DNA of 64,000 bases. Origin: CAVSMC01 sp963798655 (GTDB taxonomy: Bacteria; Pseudomonadota; Gammaproteobacteria; Burkholderiales; Casimicrobiaceae). The notes under the pieces were generated by a model. The model was not told the origin of the DNA. It made no database searches and worked only from the letters and a program-made list of their open reading frames with translations. Within the stretch, counting starts at the first letter, position 1, and the number at the start of each line of letters is the position of its first letter. This document shows, one piece after another, positions 18,253-26,090 of the stretch. The translations under genes and the position numbers were made by a program. The stretch lies in the NCBI GenBank assembly GCA_963798655.1, contig CAWCUH010000020.1, positions 9,405 through 73,404 of the forward strand, read 5' to 3'.

Positions 18253-18978
18253 ATGAGCCAGCTGTCGGTCGCCCGGCTCGAAAAGCGTTACCAGTCGCGC
18301 ACCGTCGTCCACGACGTTTCGCTCGACGTCGCGAGCGGCGAAGTGGTCGGTCTGCTCGGACCGAACGGCGCCGGCAAGACGACGTGCTTCTACATGATCG
18401 TCGGCCTCGTCGCCGCCGACGGCGGTCGCATCGAGCTCGACGGCCGCGAGCTGTCGCGGATGCCGATCCATTCGCGCGCGCGGCTCGGGCTTTCCTACCT
18501 GCCGCAGGAAGCGTCGATCTTTCGCAAGCTGACGGTCGCGCAGAACGTGCGTGCGATCCTCGAGCTGCAGGACGATCTCGACAACGACGCGATCGCGAAC
18601 CGGCTCGACGCGCTGCTCGAGGACCTGTCGATCGCGCACCTCGCCGATGCGCAGGCGCTGTCGCTGTCCGGCGGCGAGCGCCGCCGCGTCGAAATCGCAC
18701 GCGCGCTCGCGACGAGGCCGCGCTTCATCCTGCTCGACGAGCCGTTCGCGGGCGTCGATCCGATCGCCGTTCTCGACATCCAGAAGATCATCGGCTTCCT
18801 CAAGGAGCGCGGCATCGGCGTGCTGATCACCGACCACAACGTGCGCGAGACGCTCGGCATCTGCGACCGGGCGTACATCATCAACGAGGGTCGTGTTCTC
18901 GCTTCGGGCGCGCCGGGCGAGATTGTCTATAATGAGGCCGTGCGCAAGGTCTATCTCGGCGAGCATTTCCGGCTCTGA
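18253..18978 (+). CDS. lptB: LptB, ATPase of the LPS export ABC transporter
   Basis: This 241-aa ATPase powers LPS extraction from the inner membrane with LptFG. Walker A is GPNGAGKTT (residues 36-44). ELSRMPIHSRARLGLSYLPQE is a diagnostic LptB segment, the signature is LSLSGGERRRVEIAR, Walker B is FILLDEPFAGVDP and the H-loop is ITDHNVRETL. An upstream in-frame GTG (18235) would add six residues; ATG 18253 gives the family-standard length. lptF and lptG are not in the window, as usual. Confidence 0.95.
   Translation: MSQLSVARLEKRYQSRTVVHDVSLDVASGEVVGLLGPNGAGKTTCFYMIVGLVAADGGRIELDGRELSRMPIHSRARLGLSYLPQEASIFRKLTVAQNVRAILELQDDLDNDAIANRLDALLEDLSIAHLADAQALSLSGGERRRVEIARALATRPRFILLDEPFAGVDPIAVLDIQKIIGFLKERGIGVLITDHNVRETLGICDRAYIINEGRVLASGAPGEIVYNEAVRKVYLGEHFRL
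18928..18933 (+). promoter_or_regulatory. Internal TATAAT inside lptB, possible rpoN promoter
   Basis: A perfect TATAAT within the lptB coding sequence lies 79 nt before the rpoN ATG. No strong -35 was recognised, and coding constraint could explain it. Confidence 0.25.
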
Positions 18979-19011
18979 CGCAGCAAGCATTGCGATCGGC
19001 CGCCCGTTGCA

Positions 19012-20514
19012 ATGAAGCAGACGCTCCAGCTCAAGCTCTCCCAGCATCTGACGCTCACGCCGCAGCTGCAGCAGTCGATCCGGCTGCTGCAGCTGTCGAC
19101 GCTCGAGCTCAATGCCGAGGTCGAGCGGCTGCTGCAGGAAAATCCGCTGCTCGAGAAGGCCGACGAAGACGAGGCGGCGCCCGGCGAAGCGCCGGCGCCC
19201 GATGTCGCATTGCCGCGCGAGGCCGAAACACGCGACGGCGAGGTGCGCGCCGACGACGCCGAACGGCTCGACGCCGAGGCCGAGCGCGTGCCCGAGATCA
19301 TTCCCGACGGCGCCGAAAGCGGAGTCGACCGCGCGGACTTCGAGGACTATTCGTCCGGCGATTCGGATTGGGGCGGGGGCAGCGGCGCGACCGACGACGA
19401 CGACGAAGGGTTCTATCCGCAGCAGGTCGCGACGAGCACGCTGCGCGATCACCTGAACGGGCAGCTCGCGGTGCTGAACCTGCCGCTGCGCGACCGGCAG
19501 ATCGTCGCCGCGCTGATCGACGCGCTCGACGACGACGGCTATCTCGGCTCGTCGGTCGAGGAGCTCGCCGAGCTCTTCCCCGAGGAGCTCGAGATCGATG
19601 CGGACGAGATCAACATCGCGCTGAAATATTTGCAGAGCTTCGAGCCGGCCGGCGTCGGCGCGCGCGATGCATCGGAATGCCTCGCGCTGCAATTGAGAAC
19701 GCTGCCCGAGTCGACGCCGCTGCGCGCGGAGGCGCTGATGGTCGTCGCCGATCACCTGCCGCTGCTCGCTGCGCGCGATTTCACCAAGCTCAAGCGCCTG
19801 CTGCACACCGACGACACCGGCGTGCGCGCCGTGCGCTCGCTGATCACGAGCCTCAATCCGCGTCCGGGCGCCGCCTTCGCGAAGGCCGAGGCGAACTTCG
19901 TCATTCCCGACGTCATCGTGCGCAAGGTGCGCAACCAGTGGCTCGCGTCGCTCAACGAGGCGGCGATGCCGAAGCTGCGGCTGAACCGCATCTACGCCGA
20001 CATCCTCACGCGCAACCGCGATTCGTCGAACCAGCAGCTCGCCGCGCAACTGCAGGAAGCGAAGTGGCTGATCCGCAACGTCCAGCAGCGCTTCGAGACG
20101 ATCCTGCGCGTCGCGCAGGCGATCGTGGACCGCCAACGCCGCTTCTTCGAGCACGGCGACGTCGCGATGCGCCCGATGGTGCTGCGCGAGATCGCCGACA
20201 TGCTCGACCTGCACGAATCCACGATCTCGCGCGTCACGACGCAGAAGTACATGCTGACGCCGCGCGGCACCTACGAGCTCAAGTATTTCTTCGGCAGCCA
20301 CGTCGCCACCGACACCGGCGGCGCCGCATCGGCGACGGCGATTCGCGCTCTCATCAAGCAGCTGATCAATGCCGAGAACCCGAAGTCTCCGCTGACCGAC
20401 AGCCGCATTGCCGACCTGCTCGGCGACCAGGGGATCCTCGTCGCGCGCCGCACCATCGCCAAATACCGAGAGTCGCTGCAAATTCCTCCCGTCAATCTGC
20501 GCAAGTCGCTGTAG
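19012..20514 (+). CDS. rpoN: RpoN, RNA polymerase sigma-54 factor
   Basis: Sigma-54 directs polymerase to -24/-12 promoters and needs AAA+ activators. In this 500-aa protein region I is Gln/Leu-rich (LQLKLSQHLTLTPQLQQSIRL), followed by an acidic region II (residues about 50-130, many Asp/Glu). The core-binding domain is next, then the HTH (LREIADMLDLHESTISRVTTQKY) and the RpoN box ARRTIAKYRE near the C-terminus. It lies between lptB and hpf, the conserved proteobacterial order. Confidence 0.97.
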   Translation: MKQTLQLKLSQHLTLTPQLQQSIRLLQLSTLELNAEVERLLQENPLLEKADEDEAAPGEAPAPDVALPREAETRDGEVRADDAERLDAEAERVPEIIPDGAESGVDRADFEDYSSGDSDWGGGSGATDDDDEGFYPQQVATSTLRDHLNGQLAVLNLPLRDRQIVAALIDALDDDGYLGSSVEELAELFPEELEIDADEINIALKYLQSFEPAGVGARDASECLALQLRTLPESTPLRAEALMVVADHLPLLAARDFTKLKRLLHTDDTGVRAVRSLITSLNPRPGAAFAKAEANFVIPDVIVRKVRNQWLASLNEAAMPKLRLNRIYADILTRNRDSSNQQLAAQLQEAKWLIRNVQQRFETILRVAQAIVDRQRRFFEHGDVAMRPMVLREIADMLDLHESTISRVTTQKYMLTPRGTYELKYFFGSHVATDTGGAASATAIRALIKQLINAENPKSPLTDSRIADLLGDQGILVARRTIAKYRESLQIPPVNLRKSL

Positions 20515-20564
20515 CCGCCCGGCGATCGCGGCCTGCGCACGCTGCAACCTGCGAGGAGAGCCGC

Positions 20565-20939
20565 ATGAACCTGAGCCTCACCGGACATCACCTCACCATC
20601 ACCCCCGCGATCCGCGACTACGTCGTCGCGAAGCTCGACCGGGTCGTCCGTCATTTCGATCACGTCATCGACGTCAACGTCGTGATGACGGTGGACAAGC
20701 TCCAGCAGAAGGTGGAGGCAAACCTGCACACGCGCGGCAAGGACATCCACGCGGAAGCGATCGATGCGGACCTTTACGCGGCGATCGACGCGCTCGCCGA
20801 CAAGCTCGACCGCCAGGTGCTCAAGCACAAGGAGAAGCGCGAGGAATACCGCCACGACGCCGCGAGCGCGAAGCGCGAGACGACCGAGACCGAGACGAAG
20901 CCCGCGCCGCCGGCACCGCCTTCGGGCCAATCGGACTAG
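20565..20939 (+). CDS. hpf: HPF/RaiA family ribosome hibernation promoting factor
   Basis: This 124-aa protein binds the decoding centre of idle 70S ribosomes. The S30AE domain shows MNLSLTGHHLTITPAIRDYVVAKL, DVNVVMTVDKLQQKVEANLHTRG and IHAEAIDADLYAAIDALADKLDRQVLKHKEK. A charged and Pro-rich tail follows but there is no second domain, so it is the short form. A good Shine-Dalgarno (AGGAG, 20553-20557) precedes the ATG. Position after rpoN is the usual one. Confidence 0.95.
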   Translation: MNLSLTGHHLTITPAIRDYVVAKLDRVVRHFDHVIDVNVVMTVDKLQQKVEANLHTRGKDIHAEAIDADLYAAIDALADKLDRQVLKHKEKREEYRHDAASAKRETTETETKPAPPAPPSGQSD

Positions 20940-20948
20940 AGTTTTCTA

Positions 20949-20954
20949 TATAAT
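20949..20954 (+). promoter_or_regulatory. Consensus -10 TATAAT before the ptsN leader hairpin
   Basis: A perfect TATAAT lies just after the hpf stop and about 110 nt before the ptsN ATG. The -35 region (around 20925-20931) is weak. A strong hairpin lies 20 nt downstream, so transcripts starting here would meet it almost at once. Confidence 0.45.
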
Positions 20955-20974
20955 CGCCCGCACGCTCGACGCCG

Positions 20975-21004
20975 ACGGGCCGTCAGGAGGCTGACGGCCC
21001 GTTT
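20975..21004 (+). terminator. Hairpin between hpf and ptsN
   Basis: The arms ACGGGCCGTCA (20975-20985) and TGACGGCCCGT (20992-21002) form a perfect 11-bp stem with a 6-nt loop and a short TTT end. It may terminate the rpoN-hpf transcript or act as an attenuator for ptsN. Confidence 0.55.
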
Positions 21005-21061
21005 CACTTGAAGGCGCCGTCGACTGCGTGCATCGGCCCCGCGCGGGCCGAACGGATTCCG

Positions 21062-21523
21062 ATGAGCCAGATCGCCGAGCTGCTGCCGGCCGCGAACATC
21101 CTGCTCGATCTCGACGCAGCGTCGAAGCCGCGGCTGTTCGACGCGGTCGGCGAGCTGTTCGAGCGCAACCAGGGACTTGCGCGGAAGCTCGTCGTCGACA
21201 GCCTGCTCGCGCGCGAAAAGCTCGGCTCGACCGGACTCGGCCAGAGTGTCGCCATCCCGCACGGACGAATCAAGGGCCTTGACACCGCGCAGGGCGCGTT
21301 CGTGCGGCTCGCCTCGCCGATCGCGTTCGACGCCCCCGACGGCAAGCCCGTCGCACAGGTGTTCGTGCTGCTCGTGCCCGAGCATGCGACCGAGCAGCAC
21401 CTGCAGCTGCTGTCCGAGCTCGCGCAGATGTTCTCCGAGCGCCCGTTTCGCGAGCGGCTCGCCGCGGCCGGCGACGGCGGATCGGTGCACGCGCTGTTCG
21501 CCGCGTGGGAACCGACGCCGTGA
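21062..21523 (+). CDS. ptsN: PtsN, nitrogen-related PTS enzyme IIA
   Basis: This 153-aa EIIA-Ntr is the phospho-acceptor of the PTS-Ntr chain and regulates K+ transport and sigma-54-linked processes. The mannitol/fructose EIIA fold carries the phosphorylated His in LGQSVAIPHGRIKGL. QVFVLLVPEHATEQHLQLLSELAQMF is also typical. The chosen ATG gives MSQIAELLPAANILLDLD, the family N-terminus; a TTG 54 nt upstream would start next to the hairpin and is unlikely. It is followed directly by hprK. Confidence 0.94.
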   Translation: MSQIAELLPAANILLDLDAASKPRLFDAVGELFERNQGLARKLVVDSLLAREKLGSTGLGQSVAIPHGRIKGLDTAQGAFVRLASPIAFDAPDGKPVAQVFVLLVPEHATEQHLQLLSELAQMFSERPFRERLAAAGDGGSVHALFAAWEPTP

Positions 21524-22488
21524 ACGACCACATCGGCGACGGCGTGATGCGGCAGGTGAGCATCGAGCGCTTTTTCACCGACAACCAGGCGCGCCTCGGG
21601 CTGCGCTGGGTCGCCGGCCGCCAGGGCGGCAGCAAGGTGCTGACCGGCGACATGTCGCTCAAGCCGACGATCGGCCAGGTCGGTCACATGAACTTCATCC
21701 ACCCGTTCCGCATCCAGATCCTCGGCGCGGCGGAGCTCGCATGGTTGCGATCGAAGTCCGACGACGAAGCGGCGTCGTGGATCGATCGGCTGTTCACGAA
21801 CGAGCTCGCGGCGATCATCGTCGCGAACGGCGAGGACGTGCCCACGGCGCTCGCCGACCTGGGCAATGCGAAGCACGTCGCGCTGCTGACGTCGTCGCAG
21901 CCGTCGCCGCATCTGGTCGAGGTGATCCGCATCTACCTGTCGCGGATGCTCGCCGAGTCGACGACGCTGCACGGCGTGTTCCTCGACGTGCTCGAGATGG
22001 GCGTGCTGATCACCGGCGATTCGGCGATCGGCAAGAGCGAGCTCGCGCTCGAGCTCATCTCGCGCGGCAACGGCCTGATCGCCGACGACATCGTCGAGCT
22101 CTACCGGATCTCGCCCGACACGCTCGAGGGACGCTGTCCGGGCGTACTGCGCGACTTCCTCGAGGTGCGTGGCATCGGCATTCTCAACATCCGCACGATC
22201 TTCGGCGAAACGGCCGTGCGGCCGCGCAAGCTGTTGCGGCTTATCGTGCACCTCGAGGATCACAGCCACGAGGCGTTCTCCGAGCTCGACCGGCTGCAGG
22301 TGAACGCGACCTACCAGGAGATCCTCGGCGTGCCGACCCGCAAGGTCACGATTCCGGTCGCCGCCGGGCGCAACCTCGCCGTGCTCGTCGAGGCCGCGGT
22401 GCGCAACTTCGTGCTGAACCAGCGCGGCATCGACAGCACGAAGGAATTCATCGAGCGGCAGCAGAAGCTGATGGAAGACGGCGGTTGA
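21520..22488 (+). CDS. hprK: HprK, HPr kinase/phosphorylase
   Basis: HprK phosphorylates or dephosphorylates the regulatory Ser of HPr-type proteins. The protein (about 322 aa) has an N-terminal domain (SIERFFTDNQARLGLRWVAG) and a kinase domain. The kinase domain contains Walker A TGDSAIGKSELALEL, the VEDDIVEL-like region ADDIVELYRI, and LEVRGIGILNIRTIFGETAVR with the HprK signature. The start is probably GTG 21520-21522, overlapping the ptsN TGA (GTGA); GTG 21505 and ATG 21547 are alternatives. Confidence 0.93.
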   Translation: MNDHIGDGVMRQVSIERFFTDNQARLGLRWVAGRQGGSKVLTGDMSLKPTIGQVGHMNFIHPFRIQILGAAELAWLRSKSDDEAASWIDRLFTNELAAIIVANGEDVPTALADLGNAKHVALLTSSQPSPHLVEVIRIYLSRMLAESTTLHGVFLDVLEMGVLITGDSAIGKSELALELISRGNGLIADDIVELYRISPDTLEGRCPGVLRDFLEVRGIGILNIRTIFGETAVRPRKLLRLIVHLEDHSHEAFSELDRLQVNATYQEILGVPTRKVTIPVAAGRNLAVLVEAAVRNFVLNQRGIDSTKEFIERQQKLMEDGG

Positions 22489-22523
22489 CGGCGTAAACCT
22501 GGTGCGCTTGCCGATACTTTGTC

Positions 22524-23360
22524 ATGGACCTGATCCTCATCGGCGGCGTGTCGGGCTCCGGCAAGAACGTGGCGCTGCACGCGCTGGAGGACGCGGGCTA
22601 CGACGCGGTGAACAACCTGCCGCTGCCGTTGGTCGCCGAGACGGTCGACCACCTCAAGCGCGCCGGTCACGAGCGCGTCGCCATTGCGCTCGACGTGCGC
22701 ACGGCGCCGGGCCTGCCGGGCCTTCGCGACACGATCGGCGAGCTGCGCGCCGCCGGCGACACGGTGCGCTTCCTGTACCTGGACGCCAAGACCGAAACGC
22801 TGGTCAAGCGCTTTTCGGAGACGCGGCGTCGCCATCCGCTGTCGGCGGACACGCGGACGCTCTCCGAAGCGATCGCCTACGAGCGCTCGGTGCTCGCCGA
22901 TGCGCGAGAGCACGGCATCGTGTTCGATACGAGCGACCTGCCGGCCGCGGCGCTGCGCCGCTGGATCAAGGATTTCATCAGCGTCGACGCGACGAAGATG
23001 ACGCTGCTGTTCGAGTCGTTCGGATTCAAGCACGGCGTGCCCCTGGACGCCGACCTGGTGTTCGACGTGCGCTGCCTGCCGAACCCGCATTACGAGCAGG
23101 CGCTCGCACCGCTGACCGGATGCGACGCGCAGGTCGTCGAGTTCCTCGAGCGCGTGCCGGAAGTCGAGCGCATGTACACCGACATCTATCACTTCGTCGC
23201 CGGCTGGCTGCCCGATTACGCGCGCGACAACCGCACCTATCTCACCGTCGCGATCGGCTGCACCGGCGGGCGGCATCGCTCGGTTTACTTCGCCGAGCGG
23301 CTCGCGAAGGCGTTTTCACCGCGCTACCAGGTGCAGATACGCCACCGGGAGCTCGATTGA
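22524..23360 (+). CDS. rapZ: RapZ, RNase adapter / nucleotide-binding protein
   Basis: RapZ proteins bind nucleotides and, in E. coli, guide RNase E to the sRNA GlmZ to tune glucosamine-6-P synthase. The 278-aa protein has Walker A GVSGSGKN (residues 8-15), DAVNNLPLPLV, FLYLDAKTETLVKRFSETRRRHPL and the C-terminal TVAIGCTGGRHRSVYFAERLA RNA-binding region. The conserved order ptsN-hprK-rapZ supports the call. The stop overlaps ubiX (TGATG). The E. coli-type sRNA target was not seen here. Confidence 0.94.
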   Translation: MDLILIGGVSGSGKNVALHALEDAGYDAVNNLPLPLVAETVDHLKRAGHERVAIALDVRTAPGLPGLRDTIGELRAAGDTVRFLYLDAKTETLVKRFSETRRRHPLSADTRTLSEAIAYERSVLADAREHGIVFDTSDLPAAALRRWIKDFISVDATKMTLLFESFGFKHGVPLDADLVFDVRCLPNPHYEQALAPLTGCDAQVVEFLERVPEVERMYTDIYHFVAGWLPDYARDNRTYLTVAIGCTGGRHRSVYFAERLAKAFSPRYQVQIRHRELD

Positions 23361-23989
23361 TGCCGACGACGATCACGCTCGCGTTCACCGGCGCCTCCGG
23401 CATGCCGTTCGGCCTGCGATTGCTCGAATGCCTGATCAGGGCGGATGTCCGCGTATGCCTCGTGTATTCGACGGCGGCGCAGATCGTCGCAAAGCAGGAA
23501 TGCGCGCTGACGATTCCGGCGCAGCCGCGCGAGGCGACGCGCCTTTTCAGCGAGCGCTTCGGCGCGCGCGACGGACAGCTGACCGTATACGGCAAGGACG
23601 ACTGGATGGCGCCGATGGCGTCGGGGTCCAATCCCGGCGACGCGATGGCGATCTGTCCATGCACGATGGGCACGCTGGGCGCCATCGCCGCCGGGCTCGC
23701 GGACAACCTGATCGAGCGCGCGGCCGACGTCATGCTGAAGGAGCGCAAGACGCTCGTGCTCGTGCCGCGCGAGACGCCGCTGTCGGTGATCCACCTGCAG
23801 AACATGCTCGATCTCGCGCGTGCCGGCGCCGTGATCCTGCCGCCGTCGCCGGGCTTCTACGGCGATCCGCGCGGCATCGGCGACATCATCGATTTCGTCG
23901 TCGGCCGCGTGCTCGATCACCTGCACGTGCCGTTTACGCTCGGACCGCGCTGGGGTGCGCCGGACGCGCCCGCCGCCGAAAGCGTCTAG
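23360..23989 (+). CDS. ubiX: UbiX, flavin prenyltransferase
   Basis: UbiX makes prenylated FMN, the cofactor of UbiD-type decarboxylases in ubiquinone synthesis and aromatic acid decarboxylation. The 209-aa flavoprotein has LAFTGASGMPFGLRLLECL, the ASGSNPGDAMAICPCTMGTLGAIAAGLADNLIERAADV core with the FMN and prenyl sites, and LVLVPRETPLSVIHLQNMLDLARAGAVILPP. It is coupled to rapZ through TGATG. No ubiD is nearby, so its partner must be elsewhere. Confidence 0.94.
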   Translation: MPTTITLAFTGASGMPFGLRLLECLIRADVRVCLVYSTAAQIVAKQECALTIPAQPREATRLFSERFGARDGQLTVYGKDDWMAPMASGSNPGDAMAICPCTMGTLGAIAAGLADNLIERAADVMLKERKTLVLVPRETPLSVIHLQNMLDLARAGAVILPPSPGFYGDPRGIGDIIDFVVGRVLDHLHVPFTLGPRWGAPDAPAAESV

Positions 23990-23994
23990 CGGGG

Positions 23995-24612
23995 ATGTTC
24001 AAGCGCCGTACGCCTCGCACGTCGCGCGACGTGCCGCTGTTTCCGCTGCACACGGTGCTGTTCCCCGGCGGCATGCTGCCGCTGAAGGTCTTCGAGCAGC
24101 GCTACATCGCGATGACGAAGGCCTGCGTCGCGAGCGGCGAGCCGTTCGGCGTCTGCCGCATCGTGAAGGGCGACGAGGTCGCGCGTGCCGAAGCAGCGCA
24201 GCCGCAGTTCTCGCCGATCGGCACGCTTGCACGCATCGTCGACTGGGACATGCCCGACGGCGTGCTGCACCTTCGCGCCGAAGGCGGCGATCGCTTCCAG
24301 GTCCGCTCGCATTCGACGCAGGACGACGGGCTCGTCGTGGCCAGCGTCATTGCCATCGCAGGCGAGCCGGCGCGCCCGCTGCCCGACGCGTATCGGCCTC
24401 TCGCGCAACTGCTCGACGTGCTCGTGCAGAAGATCGGCGACGCGCCGTTCGCCTCGACGCGCGCATTCGACGACTCGTCGTGGGTCGGCTACCGGCTCGC
24501 CGAGCTGTTGCCGCTCCCGCTCAACGTCAAGCAGTCGATGCTCGAGATCAACGACAGCGAAGTGCGGCTCGCGGTGCTGTCGAAGTTCCTGCAGCAGCAG
24601 GGCATTCTCTGA
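23995..24612 (+). CDS. LON N-terminal substrate-binding-domain protein (no protease domain)
   Basis: This 205-aa stand-alone LON domain shows DVPLFPLHTVLFPGGMLPLKVFEQRYIAM, GEPFGVCRIVKGDEV, IGTLARIVDWDMPDGVLHLRAEGGDRF and a helical tail with LLPLPLNVKQSMLEINDSEVRLAVLSKFLQQ. It lacks the AAA+ and Ser-Lys protease domains of Lon. Such proteins are widespread in proteobacteria and of unknown function. The ATG lies 5 nt after the ubiX stop, so it is probably translated from the same message. Confidence 0.85.
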   Translation: MFKRRTPRTSRDVPLFPLHTVLFPGGMLPLKVFEQRYIAMTKACVASGEPFGVCRIVKGDEVARAEAAQPQFSPIGTLARIVDWDMPDGVLHLRAEGGDRFQVRSHSTQDDGLVVASVIAIAGEPARPLPDAYRPLAQLLDVLVQKIGDAPFASTRAFDDSSWVGYRLAELLPLPLNVKQSMLEINDSEVRLAVLSKFLQQQGIL

Positions 24613-24632
24613 AGCGCGTGCAGCGCGGCCGG

Positions 24633-24638
24633 TATAAT
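24633..24638 (+). promoter_or_regulatory. -10 TATAAT upstream of yebC
   Basis: A perfect TATAAT lies about 120 nt before yebC, with no clear -35. Transcription from here would place the palindromic element at 24650-24738 in the yebC 5' leader. Confidence 0.45.
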
Positions 24639-24649
24639 CGCGAGCAAAC

Positions 24650-24738
24650 GAGGGGGTCAGAGTGCAGTTTTCGCCGCAGTTTTCGCCGCCGCACGGGCAG
24701 CGCCCACGGCGGCGGCTGAAAACTGCACTCTGACCCTC
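24650..24738. repeat. GGGTCAGAGT-type palindromic element, copy 1
   Basis: Long inverted arms occupy 24651-24672 and 24718-24737. The left arm reads AGGGGGTCAGAGTGCAGTTT and the right arm is its complement with two extra G removed. The centre is a second GC stem (GCCGCCG.../...CGGCGGC), and GCAGTTTTCGCC is partly duplicated. It fills the gap between the LON-domain gene and yebC. Related copies lie at 36206-36267, 47481-47551 and 60365-60417. Confidence 0.85.
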
Positions 24739-24759
24739 GAGAGATGCAAGAGGATTGCG

Positions 24760-25491
24760 ATGGCCGGCCACAGCAAATGGGCGAACATCAAGCACAAGAA
24801 GGCGCACGCCGACGCGAAGCGCGGCAAGATCTCGTCACGCCTGATCCGGGAGATCACCGTCGCCGCGAAGCTCGGCGGCAGCGACTCGTCGGCGAATCCG
24901 CGGCTGCGCCTCGCGATCGACAAGGCGATGGACAACAACATCCCGAAGGACACGATCGAGCGCGCGGCAAGGCGCGGCGCGGGCGAGGTCGATACCGCCG
25001 ACTACGAGGAGATCCGCTACGAGGGCTACGGCATCAACGGCGCCGCGGTTATCGTCGACACCATGACCGACAACCGCACGCGCACCGTCGCCGACGTCCG
25101 GCACGCGTTCTCGAAGTACGGCGGCAACATGGGAACCGAAGGATCGGTCGCGTTCCTGTTCAGGCATTGCGGGCAGATCGTATTCGCACCGGGCACGGAC
25201 GAGAACAAGGTGATGGAGACGGCGCTCGACGCCGGCGCCGAGGACGTCGTCGCCAACGATGACGGCAGCATCGAGGTGATCACCGCGCCGAACGATTTCG
25301 TCGCGGTGAAGGATGCGTTCGCGAAGAGCGGGCTCAAGCCCGAGTTCGCCGACGTGACGATGAAGGCGTCGGCCGACGTCGAGATCGGCGGCGAGGACGC
25401 TGCGCGGATGCAGAAGCTGATCGACGCGCTCGAGTCGCTCGACGACGTGCAGAACGTGTATACGACCGCCGTGTTCGTGGAAAACTTCTGA
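24760..25491 (+). CDS. YebC/PmpR family protein (TACO1-type)
   Basis: This 243-aa protein belongs to the YebC family, known as DNA-binding regulators and more recently as factors that relieve ribosome stalling. It shows MAGHSKWANIKHKKAHADAKRGK, ANPRLRLAIDKAMDNNIPKDTIERA, YEGYGINGAAVIVDTMTDNRTRT and NMGTEGSVAFLF. AGAGGA (24749-24754) is the ribosome-binding site. The last codons (VENF-stop) coincide with the head of a dispersed hairpin repeat. Position before ruvC is conserved. Confidence 0.95.
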   Translation: MAGHSKWANIKHKKAHADAKRGKISSRLIREITVAAKLGGSDSSANPRLRLAIDKAMDNNIPKDTIERAARRGAGEVDTADYEEIRYEGYGINGAAVIVDTMTDNRTRTVADVRHAFSKYGGNMGTEGSVAFLFRHCGQIVFAPGTDENKVMETALDAGAEDVVANDDGSIEVITAPNDFVAVKDAFAKSGLKPEFADVTMKASADVEIGGEDAARMQKLIDALESLDDVQNVYTTAVFVENF

Positions 25492-25535
25492 TGGATCGCG
25501 CGGCGCGGGGCGGCTACGGCGGGCGCGCCGCGCGC
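25481..25535. repeat. GATGGAT-type GC hairpin repeat, copy 2
   Basis: This copy begins with GGAAAACTTCTGATGGAT (25479-25496), identical to copy 3 over 18 nt and covering the yebC stop codon. The hairpin arms GCGCGGCGCG (25498-25507) and CGCGCCGCGC (25524-25533) follow. It occupies the region that would encode an Arg-rich N-terminal extension of RuvC. Confidence 0.7.
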
Positions 25536-25562
25536 TGCCGATGCCTGGCTCGGGATGATCGT

Positions 25563-26090
25563 TTGACGGTCAGGCGAATCCTCGGTATCGATCCCGGCTT
25601 GCGCGTCACCGGCTTCGGGCTGATCGTCTGCGACGGCAACAGGCTCACCTACATCACCAGCGGTTGCATACGCGCGAGCGGGGCGAGCCTGCCGTCACGG
25701 CTCGGCGTCATCGCGCGCGATCTCGCGTACGTGATCGCGGAGGAGCATCCGAGCGAGGTCGCCGTCGAGAAGGTGTTCGTCAACATCAACCCGAACTCGA
25801 CGCTGCTGCTCGGACAGGCGCGCGGCGCGGCGATCGCCGCGGCGGTGCTCGCCGGCCTGCCGGTCAGCGAGTACACCGCCGGCCAGGTGAAGCAGGCGGT
25901 CGTCGGCAAAGGTCGCGCGCTGAAGCCGCAGGTGCAGGCGATGGTGACGCGGCTGCTCGCGCTGCCCGGTGCGCCGTCGCCCGATGCCGCGGACGCGCTC
26001 GCCTGCGCGATCTGCCACGCGCACGGCGCGAGCGGCCTGCAGCGGATGCGCCAGAGCGGATTCCGGATGCGCGCCGGCCGCCTCGTGTGA
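25563..26090 (+). CDS. ruvC: RuvC, Holliday junction resolvase
   Basis: RuvC is the Mg2+-dependent endonuclease that cleaves Holliday junctions with RuvAB. The catalytic acidic residues sit in RILGIDPGLRVTGFGLIV, VAVEKVFVNINPNSTLLLGQARG and the C-terminal SPDAADALACAICHAH. I chose TTG 25563 because it gives 175 aa and the family N-terminus. The alternative ATG 25491 overlaps the yebC stop but adds 24 Arg/Ala/Gly residues encoded by a repeat hairpin. The start is therefore uncertain and the identity is not. Confidence 0.94.
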   Translation: MTVRRILGIDPGLRVTGFGLIVCDGNRLTYITSGCIRASGASLPSRLGVIARDLAYVIAEEHPSEVAVEKVFVNINPNSTLLLGQARGAAIAAAVLAGLPVSEYTAGQVKQAVVGKGRALKPQVQAMVTRLLALPGAPSPDAADALACAICHAHGASGLQRMRQSGFRMRAGRLV

